Of a DNA stretch of 64,000 nt, positions 24,452 to 32,962 are shown one piece after another (the first letter of the stretch is position 1; each line of letters opens with the position of its first letter). Under the pieces are notes generated by a model. That model worked only from the letters and a program-made list of their open reading frames with translations. It ran no database searches and was not told the origin of the DNA. This DNA comes from JBBQVS01 sp964250805. Its GTDB lineage: Bacteria > Chloroflexota > Ktedonobacteria > Ktedonobacterales > Ktedonobacteraceae. The stretch covers positions 1 to 64,000 of the forward strand of contig CAXUHG010000009.1 in NCBI GenBank assembly GCA_964250805.1. The letters are read 5' to 3'. The position numbers were made by a program, and so were the translations under genes.

Positions 24452-25927
24452 ATGCAGAAAGATGTAACGCCACGTATGCGTCAACGCGTCGAAGCTCTCT
24501 ATAGCTATACAAACGCGCTCGAAGATGGCGATTTTGAGGCTATTGCTACGATACTGCACGAAGCTGAGTATGATGCCGTGTTGGAGCAAATGATTATAGC
24601 GATGAACGAGGTATATCTGCATGAAGACGATGTACAAGAAGAGGCTGAACAAGCAAGAGAACACTCCGCAGAACCTACTCTACTCGTACAAGGAAGTGAT
24701 CAAGGTGCAACGCTTCCAATCAGGCGTATACGTCGCTTTAGTCCGTTCTTGCAGACACTTGCTGCGGTACTCGTAGTTGGCTTGTTACTTGGAAGTTTTC
24801 TTGTGCTGTTTGCTTCCCGCCGTGGGAGCTTGAGTGGAGGTGAACCACTCAGTACTGTGAACGGCACATGGCGCGTAGTAACTAGTCCGAAAGCTTCGTC
24901 GTATGACCATCTTAATGGAATAGCGGCCCTTGCTGCAAACGACGTTTGGGCTGTGGGAACCACGAGTGGTACGAGTATTGATCAGTCGAAGACACTGATT
25001 GAGCACTGGAATGGGACAACATGGAGTATCGTGCCTAGCCCAAATCCTGGTACAACGTCTAATGGTCTTACAGGGATAACAAGCATTGCGGCAAACGACA
25101 TATGGGCGGTTGGCTTTACGTCCAATCGTAGAGATAATAACGTAGACACATCGCTGCTTGAACATTGGAATGGAACAACATGGAGTGTTGTTGCTAGCCC
25201 AATCGTAAAGCAAGGAAGTCAGTTGCTCAGGCTGGCTGCTGTCTCGACAAACAATGTCTGGGCTGTGGGATACTCTACTAATGATAGCGGCACAATTTCA
25301 CGTACATTAATCGAACGTTGGGATGGGACAACATGGAGTGTTGTGCCTAATACGCTCACCTCTCAATTGGGCTACAATATTCTTAATGGCATCTCTGCAC
25401 GGACAGCAGATGATGTCTGGGTGGTCGGTGCAACTGGCAGCCTTCATACACCGAAGGCGTTGATTGAGCATTGGAACGGAACGAAATGGAGTCTTGTTGC
25501 CAGTCCAGATGCAGGAGGTACACAACGCGGCTTAGGTAGCGTTGTAGCTGTTTCCGCAAACAATGTGTGGGCAGCAGGGTCATCCTCTGGTAGCTTTGGT
25601 AGTGATGGGCAGACGCTCGTTGAACACTGGGATGGGATACAATGGAGTATCGTTGATAGTCCAAATCAAGGTTCCTATGACAGTTTTAGCGCATTGACTG
25701 TTGTATCAGCAAACAATATCTGGACGGTTGGTTTCAGCAATCATACACCCGAAACGCTGATTGAACATTGGAATGGCGATCAGTGGAGCATCATTCCAAG
25801 TCCTCAGTTACGGAACAGTTTTCTTAACGATGTCGCTGCTGTTTCCGTGAATGACGTGTGGGCAGTTGGTTTTATCAACCCAGAAGGGTCCGTTGCTCAT
25901 GGGCTGATAGAACACTATTCCAAATAG
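24452..25927 (+). CDS. Membrane-anchored beta-propeller protein, likely sigma-factor partner
   Basis: A 491-residue protein. The ATG at 24452 follows AGGAGGGA. The N-terminal 90 residues are cytoplasmic and acidic (FEAIATILHEAEYDAVLEQM). One membrane helix follows (FLQTLAAVLVVGLLLGSFLV). Outside are about seven repeats of roughly 50 residues with the consensus L-GI-A-A-NDVWAVG ... LIEHWNGT-WS-V-SP, typical of a seven-bladed propeller. The layout suggests that the cytoplasmic part holds the ECF sigma factor and the propeller senses something outside the cell; this is inference. Such propellers are frequent in Ktedonobacteria. Confidence 0.75.
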   Translation: MQKDVTPRMRQRVEALYSYTNALEDGDFEAIATILHEAEYDAVLEQMIIAMNEVYLHEDDVQEEAEQAREHSAEPTLLVQGSDQGATLPIRRIRRFSPFLQTLAAVLVVGLLLGSFLVLFASRRGSLSGGEPLSTVNGTWRVVTSPKASSYDHLNGIAALAANDVWAVGTTSGTSIDQSKTLIEHWNGTTWSIVPSPNPGTTSNGLTGITSIAANDIWAVGFTSNRRDNNVDTSLLEHWNGTTWSVVASPIVKQGSQLLRLAAVSTNNVWAVGYSTNDSGTISRTLIERWDGTTWSVVPNTLTSQLGYNILNGISARTADDVWVVGATGSLHTPKALIEHWNGTKWSLVASPDAGGTQRGLGSVVAVSANNVWAAGSSSGSFGSDGQTLVEHWDGIQWSIVDSPNQGSYDSFSALTVVSANNIWTVGFSNHTPETLIEHWNGDQWSIIPSPQLRNSFLNDVAAVSVNDVWAVGFINPEGSVAHGLIEHYSK

Positions 25928-25959
25928 ATGAGGATACGTTATTGGTAGTAGACCTTGAG

Positions 25960-26250
25960 TTAAGATAGCAGGGTCGTAACCGCAAAGTAGATACGTACGG
26001 CACAATTTGGGATATGTCCGAAATCGGTCACCGCTTCTCATAGACAACTGGTCCGATAATACGAATTATTGGGCGAGTTGTCCCTCTCTGACGGGAAGGT
26101 ATCGGCGGAGTTGACCATTGTATCCTATCAAAAACTCTGCCGATGCTCCAACTGTGCCGGTAACTAAGCTCTTCAGCATTTCCAAAAGACGAAGCTGGAC
26201 CGTACTTATCTACTTTGCGGTTACAAAGCTCCTTCCTTAACGCCGGGCCT
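25960..26250. mobile_element. Long-inverted-repeat element, right copy
   Basis: It starts TTAAGATAGCAGGGTCGTAA and ends TCCTTCCTTAACGCCGGGCC. The arms GTAACCGCAAAGTAGATACG and CTTATCTACTTTGCGGTTAC pair almost perfectly. It is a diverged copy of 23438-23704 in the same orientation, and the two bracket the sigma/propeller operon. Confidence 0.6.
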
Positions 26251-26319
26251 AGTAGTGTTGTAAGAAAGAGGACGTTGCGTATCAATGCAGTGTAACGATA
26301 CCATCTGATGTATTTTTCG

Positions 26320-26532
26320 TTAGTGTTGTGAAACAGATGCATAGAACTGTTCCAATGAGTTCATCAGAGGAACGTCCTCTGTAAAGTAGAGGTCAGAGGA
26401 AACATTGCCAAGCAGTTGGCCCAGTCGCAATTCTGGATGGGCACACCACAGTGTGTACAATCGCTCGATCACGACCCGTTTCTGTTCATCTGTCGTTGCA
26501 CGATCCGTGGTGTTCTGTGGGATGTCATTCAT
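26320..26532 (-). CDS. Small conserved-looking protein of unknown function
   Basis: A 70-residue protein (MNDIPQNTTDRATTDEQKRV...). The segment VVIERLYTLWCAHPELRLGQLLGNV, followed by DLYFTEDVPLMNSLEQFY, looks like a known small-protein type (LYxLWxxHPELRLGQLIxN) seen in many bacteria. No function is known to me. It lies just after the repeat element, with no obvious operon partner. Confidence 0.55.
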   Translation of the reverse strand: MNDIPQNTTDRATTDEQKRVVIERLYTLWCAHPELRLGQLLGNVSSDLYFTEDVPLMNSLEQFYASVSQH

Positions 26533-26712
26533 AGTATATCTTGTCCTCTTTCTTCGCTACTGGAGGTAGCTACGTTTTTTCCCCTCCAAATTACTCTAAG
26601 GGAAAAGAAGTAGAAATGCATCGTAGGCTTTTTACTCTAACCAATAAGACGAGATCACTCTTTGGAAGAGGATGTGCCAGTTGAACTCAGGGATCTGATA
26701 TACATGGAGTTT

Positions 26713-27660
26713 TCATTCGTGGAGACTCGTTTCCCTGAACTTCCGATACCGGGCTGGAGGAACGCCTACTTCTCGTCTAAAGGCTTTGCGAAAGGCGACT
26801 TCCGAAGCATAGCCGAGTTGTTGCACAATCATTTCCGTCTCTACTTCCTTCTTGAGCAAATGGGTCGCCATATGCATACGCCAGCGTGTGAGATATTTTA
26901 TGGGTGGCTCTCCGACTAGATGAGTAAAACGCGAGGAGAATGCTGAACGGGAGAGAGCCACTGCATCTGCCAACTCCTCTACCTTCCAGCCGCGTTCGGG
27001 AAACTGGTGGATCAGACCAAGGGCGGTACTGATGGGCTGATCGCGCAGTGCTGCCAGCCATCCTCCGCTTGTCTCGGCTTGCTGTTGGGTCCAGATGCGG
27101 ATGATCTGAATAAAGAGCATCTCGATCAAATGCCGCAGCACGGCCATCGCACCAGCCTGTTGCGAGGTTGCCTCATAGGCAATCAAACTCACAATATTAG
27201 CGAAACCCTGGATCATGCGTCCCTGTTCTCCTGGAATATGCAGGACGTTTGGCAGTGATTGAAGTAAGGGATGGGCCCCAGGATTTTCAAAGTGGAATGC
27301 GCCACAAAGCAGAGCAGTTTTGGGTCCTTCTCCCTCAAAAGGGAAAATCTTGTACACTCCATGTGCGTCATAATCCAGATGGACAACCCCTTGTGCGAGA
27401 GGTGAAGCGAGTTCATCACAGATAGTGTGAGCGTGTCCATGTGGAAAGACGACCACATCTCCATCCTCGACTCGCTATAGCGTGGGATCGCCCTCAGCAA
27501 GTAGGTAGCCGCCTCCAAAGTTGAATATGTGGAAGGTGCTGTCTTGACTGGGTGCGAAATCAACGCGCCAGGGAGAAGCAGCCTCTGTATGCGAACTTAG
27601 CCAGCCTTTCAATTCTAGCGCATTAAGTACATCCGTGAGAACATCCATATTACTCTCCAA
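26713..27660 (-). pseudogene. AraC-family regulator interrupted by one amber codon
   Basis: The frame from ATG 27660 reads MESNMDVLTDVLNALELKGW and continues GGGYLLAEGDPTL, then TAG, then RVEDGDVVVFPHGHAHTICD in the same frame to 26713. Together they form a normal AraC protein of about 315 residues. It has an N-terminal cupin (GGGYLL, VVVFPHGHAH) and two C-terminal helix-turn-helix motifs (DAVALSRSAFSSRFTHLVGE, and IVQQLGYASEVAFRKAFRRE). A TGG, CAG or similar codon has become TAG. The fragment from 27456 could still be translated but lacks part of the cupin. The oxidoreductase gene is divergent from it, 193 bases away, and is its likely former target. Confidence 0.75.
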
Positions 27661-27853
27661 ATTTAGGACGATCAGACATATATTGCGAATAGTATGGCAT
27701 AGATCGTCCTGCTTTTCAAGAGTATACTCTGTTCATCAGGACAGGGTGAGATTACAGAGGATGCGCGAAGCGTGGTGGGCACGCAGATCCGCTGGTCTGT
27801 AGCTGCACTCCTACCAGAATTAGTAGTGATACTATAAGGAGAACAATGGTGCT

Positions 27854-28795
27854 ATGACCACAATGAAAGCTGTACAGATACATGAGTTTGGTGATGTTGA
27901 TGTTTTGAAATATGAGGACATCGAGCAACCTGAACCGCAGGCTGGTGAAGTGCTGGTGCATATGCGGGCCGCAGGCGTGAATCCGATAGATTGCCTTTCC
28001 CGCACAATGCCGATACCTGGTATTACAGCAGGACACTTTCCATATATCCTGGGTTTGGATATCTCAGGGACAGTCGTCACGCTAGGCGAAGGTGTGACAC
28101 AGTTTGCGCTGGGTGATGAGGTGTATGGGTTGCTGCCAAAGGGATACAGCGAGTATATCGCCGCGCCTATTACAGATCTCGCGCTCAAACCGCAGCGATT
28201 GACGCATCAGGAAGCTGCCGGTCTGCCGCTGGCTGGGCTGACAGCTTGGCAGGCATTGTTTGATACTGCCCATTTGCAAGCGGGACAGACGGTTTTCATT
28301 TCCGGCGGAGCTGGCGGCGTTGGTCATTATACGATCCAACTCGCCAAATGGAAAGGCGCGCAGGTTGTTACCACCACTTCCACTCGCAATATGGAGTTTG
28401 TACGTGAACTAGGAGCTGATGTTATCATCGACTATACCCAGCAAACGTTTATCGAGAGTATCAAGGATGTGGATGTTGTGCTGGATACCGTTGGTGGAGA
28501 TGTGCTCAAAGACTCGTTTCAGGTGGTCAAACGTGGCGGTTCAATTGTCTCGCTGCGCGGCCATCATGGGGTGAAAGCTCTTGGCGACCAGCTTGCTCCC
28601 CAGTATGGTGTGGTCTTTGCAGTCATCGTGGCTTATCCGTCAGGTGAGCAGATGGCCGAGATAGCGAAACTGGCCAATGTCGGTCAACTCAAAACCCATC
28701 TCGATGCCGTTTTCCCACTCAAAGACGTGGCTCAGGCCCACAAGCTGAGCGAGGGCGGACATGTACGTGGCAAGCTTGTGCTCACTCTTGAGTGA
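27854..28795 (+). CDS. NADP-dependent quinone oxidoreductase-like protein (MDR family)
   Basis: A 313-residue medium-chain reductase. The GroES-like N-terminus includes KAVQIHEFGDVDVLKYEDIE and AAGVNPIDCL. The cofactor domain has GGAGGVGHYTIQLAKWKGAQ near 147. The zinc ligands of alcohol dehydrogenases are absent, as in quinone or enone reductases. The start is uncertain: ATG 27854, or ATG 27863 giving MKAVQ. AAGGAG lies at 27836-27841, before a tiny three-codon frame (ATG GTG CTA TGA) whose stop overlaps the 27854 start. Divergent from the broken AraC gene. It probably reduces quinones or alpha,beta-unsaturated carbonyls in the cytoplasm. Confidence 0.82.
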   Translation: MTTMKAVQIHEFGDVDVLKYEDIEQPEPQAGEVLVHMRAAGVNPIDCLSRTMPIPGITAGHFPYILGLDISGTVVTLGEGVTQFALGDEVYGLLPKGYSEYIAAPITDLALKPQRLTHQEAAGLPLAGLTAWQALFDTAHLQAGQTVFISGGAGGVGHYTIQLAKWKGAQVVTTTSTRNMEFVRELGADVIIDYTQQTFIESIKDVDVVLDTVGGDVLKDSFQVVKRGGSIVSLRGHHGVKALGDQLAPQYGVVFAVIVAYPSGEQMAEIAKLANVGQLKTHLDAVFPLKDVAQAHKLSEGGHVRGKLVLTLE

Positions 28796-28845
28796 ACCGG
28801 CGTGGTAAAAGCGGGCGAGGGTGGTGTGCAGAGAAACTGATCCTG

Positions 28846-28900
28846 GCTGCAACTTGGCCGAAACGGCTATGATAGACCGATTCCGGTCAGGTTGCAGCTT
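28846..28900 (+). terminator. Long hairpin after the oxidoreductase gene
   Basis: GCTGCAACTTGGCCG (28846-28860) faces CGGTCAGGTTGCAGC (28884-28898) with two mismatches, followed by TTT. It is a good rho-independent terminator shape with a weak T tract. Confidence 0.5.
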
Positions 28901-29027
28901 TAAGTATGCGTTCCAAGGCAGTCTCTTGCGCGGCATCTGGACCGAAGAGCATGGTCAAGCATCTCTTACACAAACGGTCTCTTGAATCTACACGAGTTCT
29001 TTCAGCTGTACGGAGACAGGAGTACAT
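28887..29027 (-). CDS. Very small cysteine-containing protein or gene remnant
   Basis: A 46-residue frame, MYSCLRTAERTRVDSRDRLC and then KRCLTMLFGPDAAQETALERILKAAT. AAGGAAG lies 8 bases upstream. The C..C pair and the AQETALERIL tail look like a short zinc-binding protein of a type I associate with Ktedonobacteria, but I cannot be sure. Otherwise 28796-29513 holds no gene I can support. Confidence 0.3.
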   Translation of the reverse strand: MYSCLRTAERTRVDSRDRLCKRCLTMLFGPDAAQETALERILKAAT

Positions 29028-29513
29028 CACTCCGGCTTCCTTACACCTGGGAAGGGTTGACCTGATTTGTCTGTGTACGTTCACGCGTCTCTGGGGGTTA
29101 TTGCATAACCCCCAGAAAAGGTGCACTCAGCTTCAACTAAGCATCTCCTTCGTCCATCATCGATAGGAGAGGGGATGCGCTAAAGCTTCGACCATTCCTC
29201 TTCTAAAGAGATGGAGCAGATGGAACCGTCCAGGACCATCATAATATCCGGGGGAAAGCCCACGTTAAAAATGCAACAGAGGGAGCAAATGGCTTCATTC
29301 ACTCCTCTAAGCCTTTTGCCTTATGCAGTCTTGGTTGGTAAGGGTCGAAGGTATTCCGTTGCAGGGATGTGCTAGCAATTCGATTATCGAAAACACCTCT
29401 TGCACGCAGAAGATTGACACATAGAGTGGTTCTCCTGCTTCCTCGCTGAATCAGGCCTGATATGCGCGAAGCTGACATGAAGTGCAAGGTAGCATACTTA
29501 CTCACGACATGGG

Positions 29514-29686
29514 GGGTCTTCCGCGAAGTTGATGAAATGGGGATGAGGAGCTATGAGAGGATTTTTAGCAGTTTTTGCAAACTTCTCTGTTTTTGCTAAA
29601 GCCGCTTCTCAAGCATACTCAAAAGCTCTTTGATTGTCAAGAAGCAAGCAGTGTTTTCTCTGTTTCATCAACTTCGCGGAAGACCC
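29514..29686. mobile_element. ISL3-like MITE with target duplication
   Basis: A 173-base element with perfect 24-base inverted ends beginning GGGTCTTCCGCG and ending CGCGGAAGACCC. It is flanked by the direct repeat GACATGGG at 29506-29513 and 29687-29694. An 8-base duplication and ends of the form GGxTCTTCCG are typical of ISL3-family insertion sequences. The inside is AT-rich and non-coding, so it must be moved by a transposase encoded elsewhere. Confidence 0.8.
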
Positions 29687-29735
29687 GACATGGGTACGTA
29701 TTGTTGCACTTGTAGCTTGCGCTAGAACAAGCTCC

Positions 29736-30773
29736 TTACTCGTTTTTCGCTTTAAGATCGTGAAAGAACGTTCGGATATCATTAGCCAGCAACTCAGGTT
29801 CCTCTAGCGCAGCAAAGTGTCCTCCACGTGGCATTGCCGTCCATTGCTGGACGTTGAACCACCGCTCTGCCCATTCACGCGGTGCAGGCAGTAGGTCTTG
29901 TGGAAACCTTGCGATTGCTGCCGGAACACTGCTTTTTTCTAGAGAATCTGGTGGTGTGGCACGTTGTGTTTCCTCGTAATAGAGACGATTCGCGGAATTA
30001 ATCGTTTCTGTTGCCCAGTACAGCATGATCGTCGTCAGCAATTCGTCTTTCGTAAAACGCGTTTCTACGTCTCCATTGCAATCGCTCCATGTGCGGTACT
30101 TCTCTACAATCCATCCAGCCAAACCAACCGGAGAATCGTTCAGTCCGTAGCCAAGCGTCTGTGGCTTCGTCCCCTGAATTGCCCCATACGCACCCTCTTG
30201 CAACTCCCAAGGACCAACTGCTGCGAGGTACGTTTTCTCGTCTTGTGAAGGATTGTCAACTTGCGTGATTGTCCGTGTAGAGGGCATATTATCGAGATGA
30301 AAACCAAGCAACACATCAGGGTGTTCTAGAGCAAGTTGATGCGTTACATCACTGCCCCAATCACCACCTTGTGCGACGAAACGCGAATAGCCCAATTCTT
30401 TTGTCATCAAATCTGTCCATATATCTGCAATCCGCGAGATGGTCATACCACGGTGCGTTGGTCGGTCTGAAAATCCGTATCCTGGCAACGATGGAACAAT
30501 AACGTCAAAGCTCTCTTCAGCTTTTCCGCCGTGACTTTGCGGGTCTGTCAAAAGTGGAATAATCTTGTACATTTCAAAGAAAGAACCGGGCCAGCCGTGC
30601 GTAAGAATAATTGGCGTCGGATTCGGCCCTTTCCCGCGCTCATGAAGAAAGTGGATACCCAGACCATCGATCTCCGCACGAAAATGCGAGAACTGATTGA
30701 GCAGAGCTTCCTGCTGACGCCAGTTGGAACAGCCATTTCGCGAACAACACTTTTTTCTGTTTTTGGGGCGCAA
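29736..30773 (-). CDS. Epoxide hydrolase, N-terminus missing
   Basis: The 345-residue frame is an alpha/beta-hydrolase epoxide hydrolase from about residue 18 on: NWRQQEALLNQFSHF, then IILTHGWPGSFFEM (oxyanion region), GGDWGSDVTHQLA with the nucleophile Asp, and a C-terminal MPRGGHFAALEEPELL with the catalytic His. Family members carry about 50-60 more residues before WRxQEALLNQF. Here they are replaced by 17 unrelated residues (MRPKNRKKCCSRNGCSN). Homology stops near 30724, so the gene was cut there by a rearrangement. The catalytic residues remain, but folding without the N-terminal arm is doubtful. Divergent from the small-gene cluster that begins at 30793. Confidence 0.75.
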   Translation of the reverse strand: MRPKNRKKCCSRNGCSNWRQQEALLNQFSHFRAEIDGLGIHFLHERGKGPNPTPIILTHGWPGSFFEMYKIIPLLTDPQSHGGKAEESFDVIVPSLPGYGFSDRPTHRGMTISRIADIWTDLMTKELGYSRFVAQGGDWGSDVTHQLALEHPDVLLGFHLDNMPSTRTITQVDNPSQDEKTYLAAVGPWELQEGAYGAIQGTKPQTLGYGLNDSPVGLAGWIVEKYRTWSDCNGDVETRFTKDELLTTIMLYWATETINSANRLYYEETQRATPPDSLEKSSVPAAIARFPQDLLPAPREWAERWFNVQQWTAMPRGGHFAALEEPELLANDIRTFFHDLKAKNE

Positions 30774-30792
30774 TGGATATGTCTATACTTCA

Positions 30793-31248
30793 ATGCTCGA
30801 TAGACAACAGTTGATCCAGGATACCTACGAAACGTTGCGCCACTGGCATTACCCCATTCCAGGACAATATACCAACGGAGATGAAACTATCACCTTCGGT
30901 GTCGCATCATGGAGCATTGAAAGCACGTTTGTCACTATTACAGATAGCGACATTATACCCGCACCTGTAGCAATCATTAGCTACGCATATCGCACATATG
31001 GAGAACGCTACTTTGAGTACATTAGCTACCGGAACACAGATCGTGTCGTGCTGTTAGACAAACACAGTATTGTCATTCAACGCTTGTTTACGCAGGCAAG
31101 AACGTTAGTGCAGACAACCATGCAATCCCCTAAAGGTGGGTATCAGGTGTATGACGACCATGTTTTTGTATTAACCGACCAGATACTCCTCCCTGTTATA
31201 GCAGACATGCTTAGCAAGCAGGAAATTGAGTTAGAGCAGGAGAACTAA
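30793..31248 (+). CDS. Protein of unknown function, first of a small-gene operon
   Basis: A 151-residue protein, MLDRQQLIQDTYETLRHWHY..., with alternating beta strands (ITFGVASWSIESTFVTITD, VAIISYAYRTYG) and a helical C-terminus. I chose ATG 30793 because TATACT lies just upstream, so the transcript could be nearly leaderless. The longer frame from 30724 overlaps the broken epoxide hydrolase. Four bases separate its stop from the next start. No family is recognised. Confidence 0.55.
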   Translation: MLDRQQLIQDTYETLRHWHYPIPGQYTNGDETITFGVASWSIESTFVTITDSDIIPAPVAIISYAYRTYGERYFEYISYRNTDRVVLLDKHSIVIQRLFTQARTLVQTTMQSPKGGYQVYDDHVFVLTDQILLPVIADMLSKQEIELEQEN

Positions 31249-31251
31249 TGC

Positions 31252-31467
31252 ATGGATAAGCCATCCATTCACTATATGATTGTCACCTTTAGTCGTCGCG
31301 ATCTTCCCCATCTTGGGATAACCGATGAAGACATCGCGCTCCTCACGGAAGGTGATATGGAGGAAATAGCGAAGAAGCTTCAAGCATTCTACGGGAATAA
31401 TTTTCAACAAACGTTGCGCATCTTTGTACAACCTGTCTTAGATCGTCGCCTTATGGAAGGCAAGTAG
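31252..31467 (+). CDS. Small helical protein, one of a similar pair
   Basis: A 71-residue protein: MDKPSIHYMIVTFSRRDLPH, then LGITDEDIALLTEGDMEEIA and a helical end. It resembles the next small protein in layout (an LxLT-E-LALL-E-DI motif followed by a helix), so the two are probably old duplicates. Function unknown. It is in an operon with the preceding gene. Confidence 0.55.
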   Translation: MDKPSIHYMIVTFSRRDLPHLGITDEDIALLTEGDMEEIAKKLQAFYGNNFQQTLRIFVQPVLDRRLMEGK

Positions 31468-31497
31468 GCAGCGTGTCTCATAGAAAGGATTAAGCAC

Positions 31498-31719
31498 ATG
31501 CCAATCGACCCTAATACGTTTGTAACGTTAGCCATGATGTTTCCTATCAAAGACCTGAATTTGACTCTTGAACAATTAGCTTTGCTAGACGAAAATGATA
31601 TTGCTCGCATCTCTCAACTTCTGTTTACAGAGTTAGTGAGGAGCGTGAACGACTTCGAGGAGGTAGTGCAACGATCTGTACATATTGTTATTCAGGAGAA
31701 GCGTAATCACCTCAGTTAG
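31498..31719 (+). CDS. Small helical protein, second of the pair
   Basis: A 73-residue protein: MPIDPNTFVTLAMMFPIKDL, then NLTLEQLALLDENDIARISQ and an amphipathic helix. GAAAGGA lies about 12 bases upstream. It shares the DI-IS/A-L pattern with the preceding 71-residue protein. Function unknown. Proteins this small, next to a Bro-N gene, are common on plasmids and integrated elements. Confidence 0.55.
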   Translation: MPIDPNTFVTLAMMFPIKDLNLTLEQLALLDENDIARISQLLFTELVRSVNDFEEVVQRSVHIVIQEKRNHLS

Positions 31720-31875
31720 TAGGTACAAATAGTAGTCATCTACTGTGGTAGCTTTCATAAACTTTTAGTATGGAAATACACACAGTAGATTTTTTTCCAA
31801 GTTTCTCTTCTTCACTTTCCTCTATGGTATACTCTCTCCCAGGAGTATCACCAATAGGAATGAGAGGAGCGTGCT

Positions 31876-32772
31876 ATGCAGAAAGACACAACGCCTAAGA
31901 CAACCCTTACCCTTTTTGAGGAACAAACTATTCGCCGCGTGTGGTATCAGGATACCTGGTATTTTTCCGTTATCGACGTGATCGCCGCCTTGACCGACTC
32001 AAAAAATCCCCGGCGATATTGGTCAGACCTTAAACGAAAATTGGAAACCGAAGGATATAGTGAGTTGTACGAAAATATCGTACAACTGAAATTGGCCTCA
32101 ACTACCGACAAAAAGCAATATGTAACTGATACCGCTAACACGAATACCCTCCTGCGCATTATCCAAACAATCCCTAGTCCCAAAGCAGAACCCTTAAAAC
32201 GCTGGCTTGCAGATGTCGGATCACAACGACTTGAAGAAATCGAACATCCAGAAGCAGCACTAGAAAGAATGCGTCAGACGCTAGAGGAGAAGGGCTACCC
32301 GAAAGACTGGATTGAATTACGCATGCGAAGCATCGCAATTCGTAACGAACTCACTACAGAATGGAGGGAACGCGGCGCACATGACGGTTTAGAATATGCA
32401 ATCCTTACCAATGAAATAGCACAAGGAACGTTTGGGATCACAAAGCAGGAACACCAATCTACCAAAGGGTTGTCAAAACACCATAATGTCAAAGACCATA
32501 TGACTAACTTAGAGCTAGTTTTAGACTCATTAGGTGAGGCAACTGCTATTGAATTGCATCAAGGACGCGACTCACAAGGCTTTACCGAATTACAACGAGA
32601 CGCCAGAGAAGCTGGTGAAGTTGCAGGGAGCGCACGAAAAGATATTGAGGCTCGTACTGGAATCTCCGTCGTTAATTCATCAAATTTCCTTCACTTAACT
32701 AAAGGAAAAAAACGCGAGAAGCGTATTGAAGAACCACAGCAAAAAAGACTCCTCCCCCCAGATGAGGAATAA
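31876..32772 (+). CDS. Bro-N/DinD-like protein
   Basis: A 298-residue protein. The N-terminal Bro-N domain spans about 10-110 (TIRRVWYQDTWYFSVIDVIA, NPRRYWSDLKRKL, LLRIIQTIPSPKAEPLKRWL), a DNA-binding fold of phage antirepressors. The C-terminal domain (GLEYAILTNEIAQGTFGITK, TKGLSKHHNVKDHMTNLELV) matches the DNA-damage-inducible protein D type. TATACT at about 31829 and GAGAGGAGC before the ATG give a plausible start. It probably responds to DNA damage or controls a mobile element; the context is a mobile mosaic. Confidence 0.8.
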   Translation: MQKDTTPKTTLTLFEEQTIRRVWYQDTWYFSVIDVIAALTDSKNPRRYWSDLKRKLETEGYSELYENIVQLKLASTTDKKQYVTDTANTNTLLRIIQTIPSPKAEPLKRWLADVGSQRLEEIEHPEAALERMRQTLEEKGYPKDWIELRMRSIAIRNELTTEWRERGAHDGLEYAILTNEIAQGTFGITKQEHQSTKGLSKHHNVKDHMTNLELVLDSLGEATAIELHQGRDSQGFTELQRDAREAGEVAGSARKDIEARTGISVVNSSNFLHLTKGKKREKRIEEPQQKRLLPPDEE

Positions 32773-32962
32773 TACTATATTCACAAGAAGTATTTCTCGT
32801 TTTTCCTAATTCCCATGAGAAATCAAAAGCACTGTAGGTGTTATAGAAAGCACAGCACATATATCTTACAGTTCTTTAAATGTCAGGATAACAGAAATGT
32901 CAGAACAATAGGATCAAAGTTAGTAGCATTTCCTGTAGTATCGGCATCGTTGGTACTCCTCC

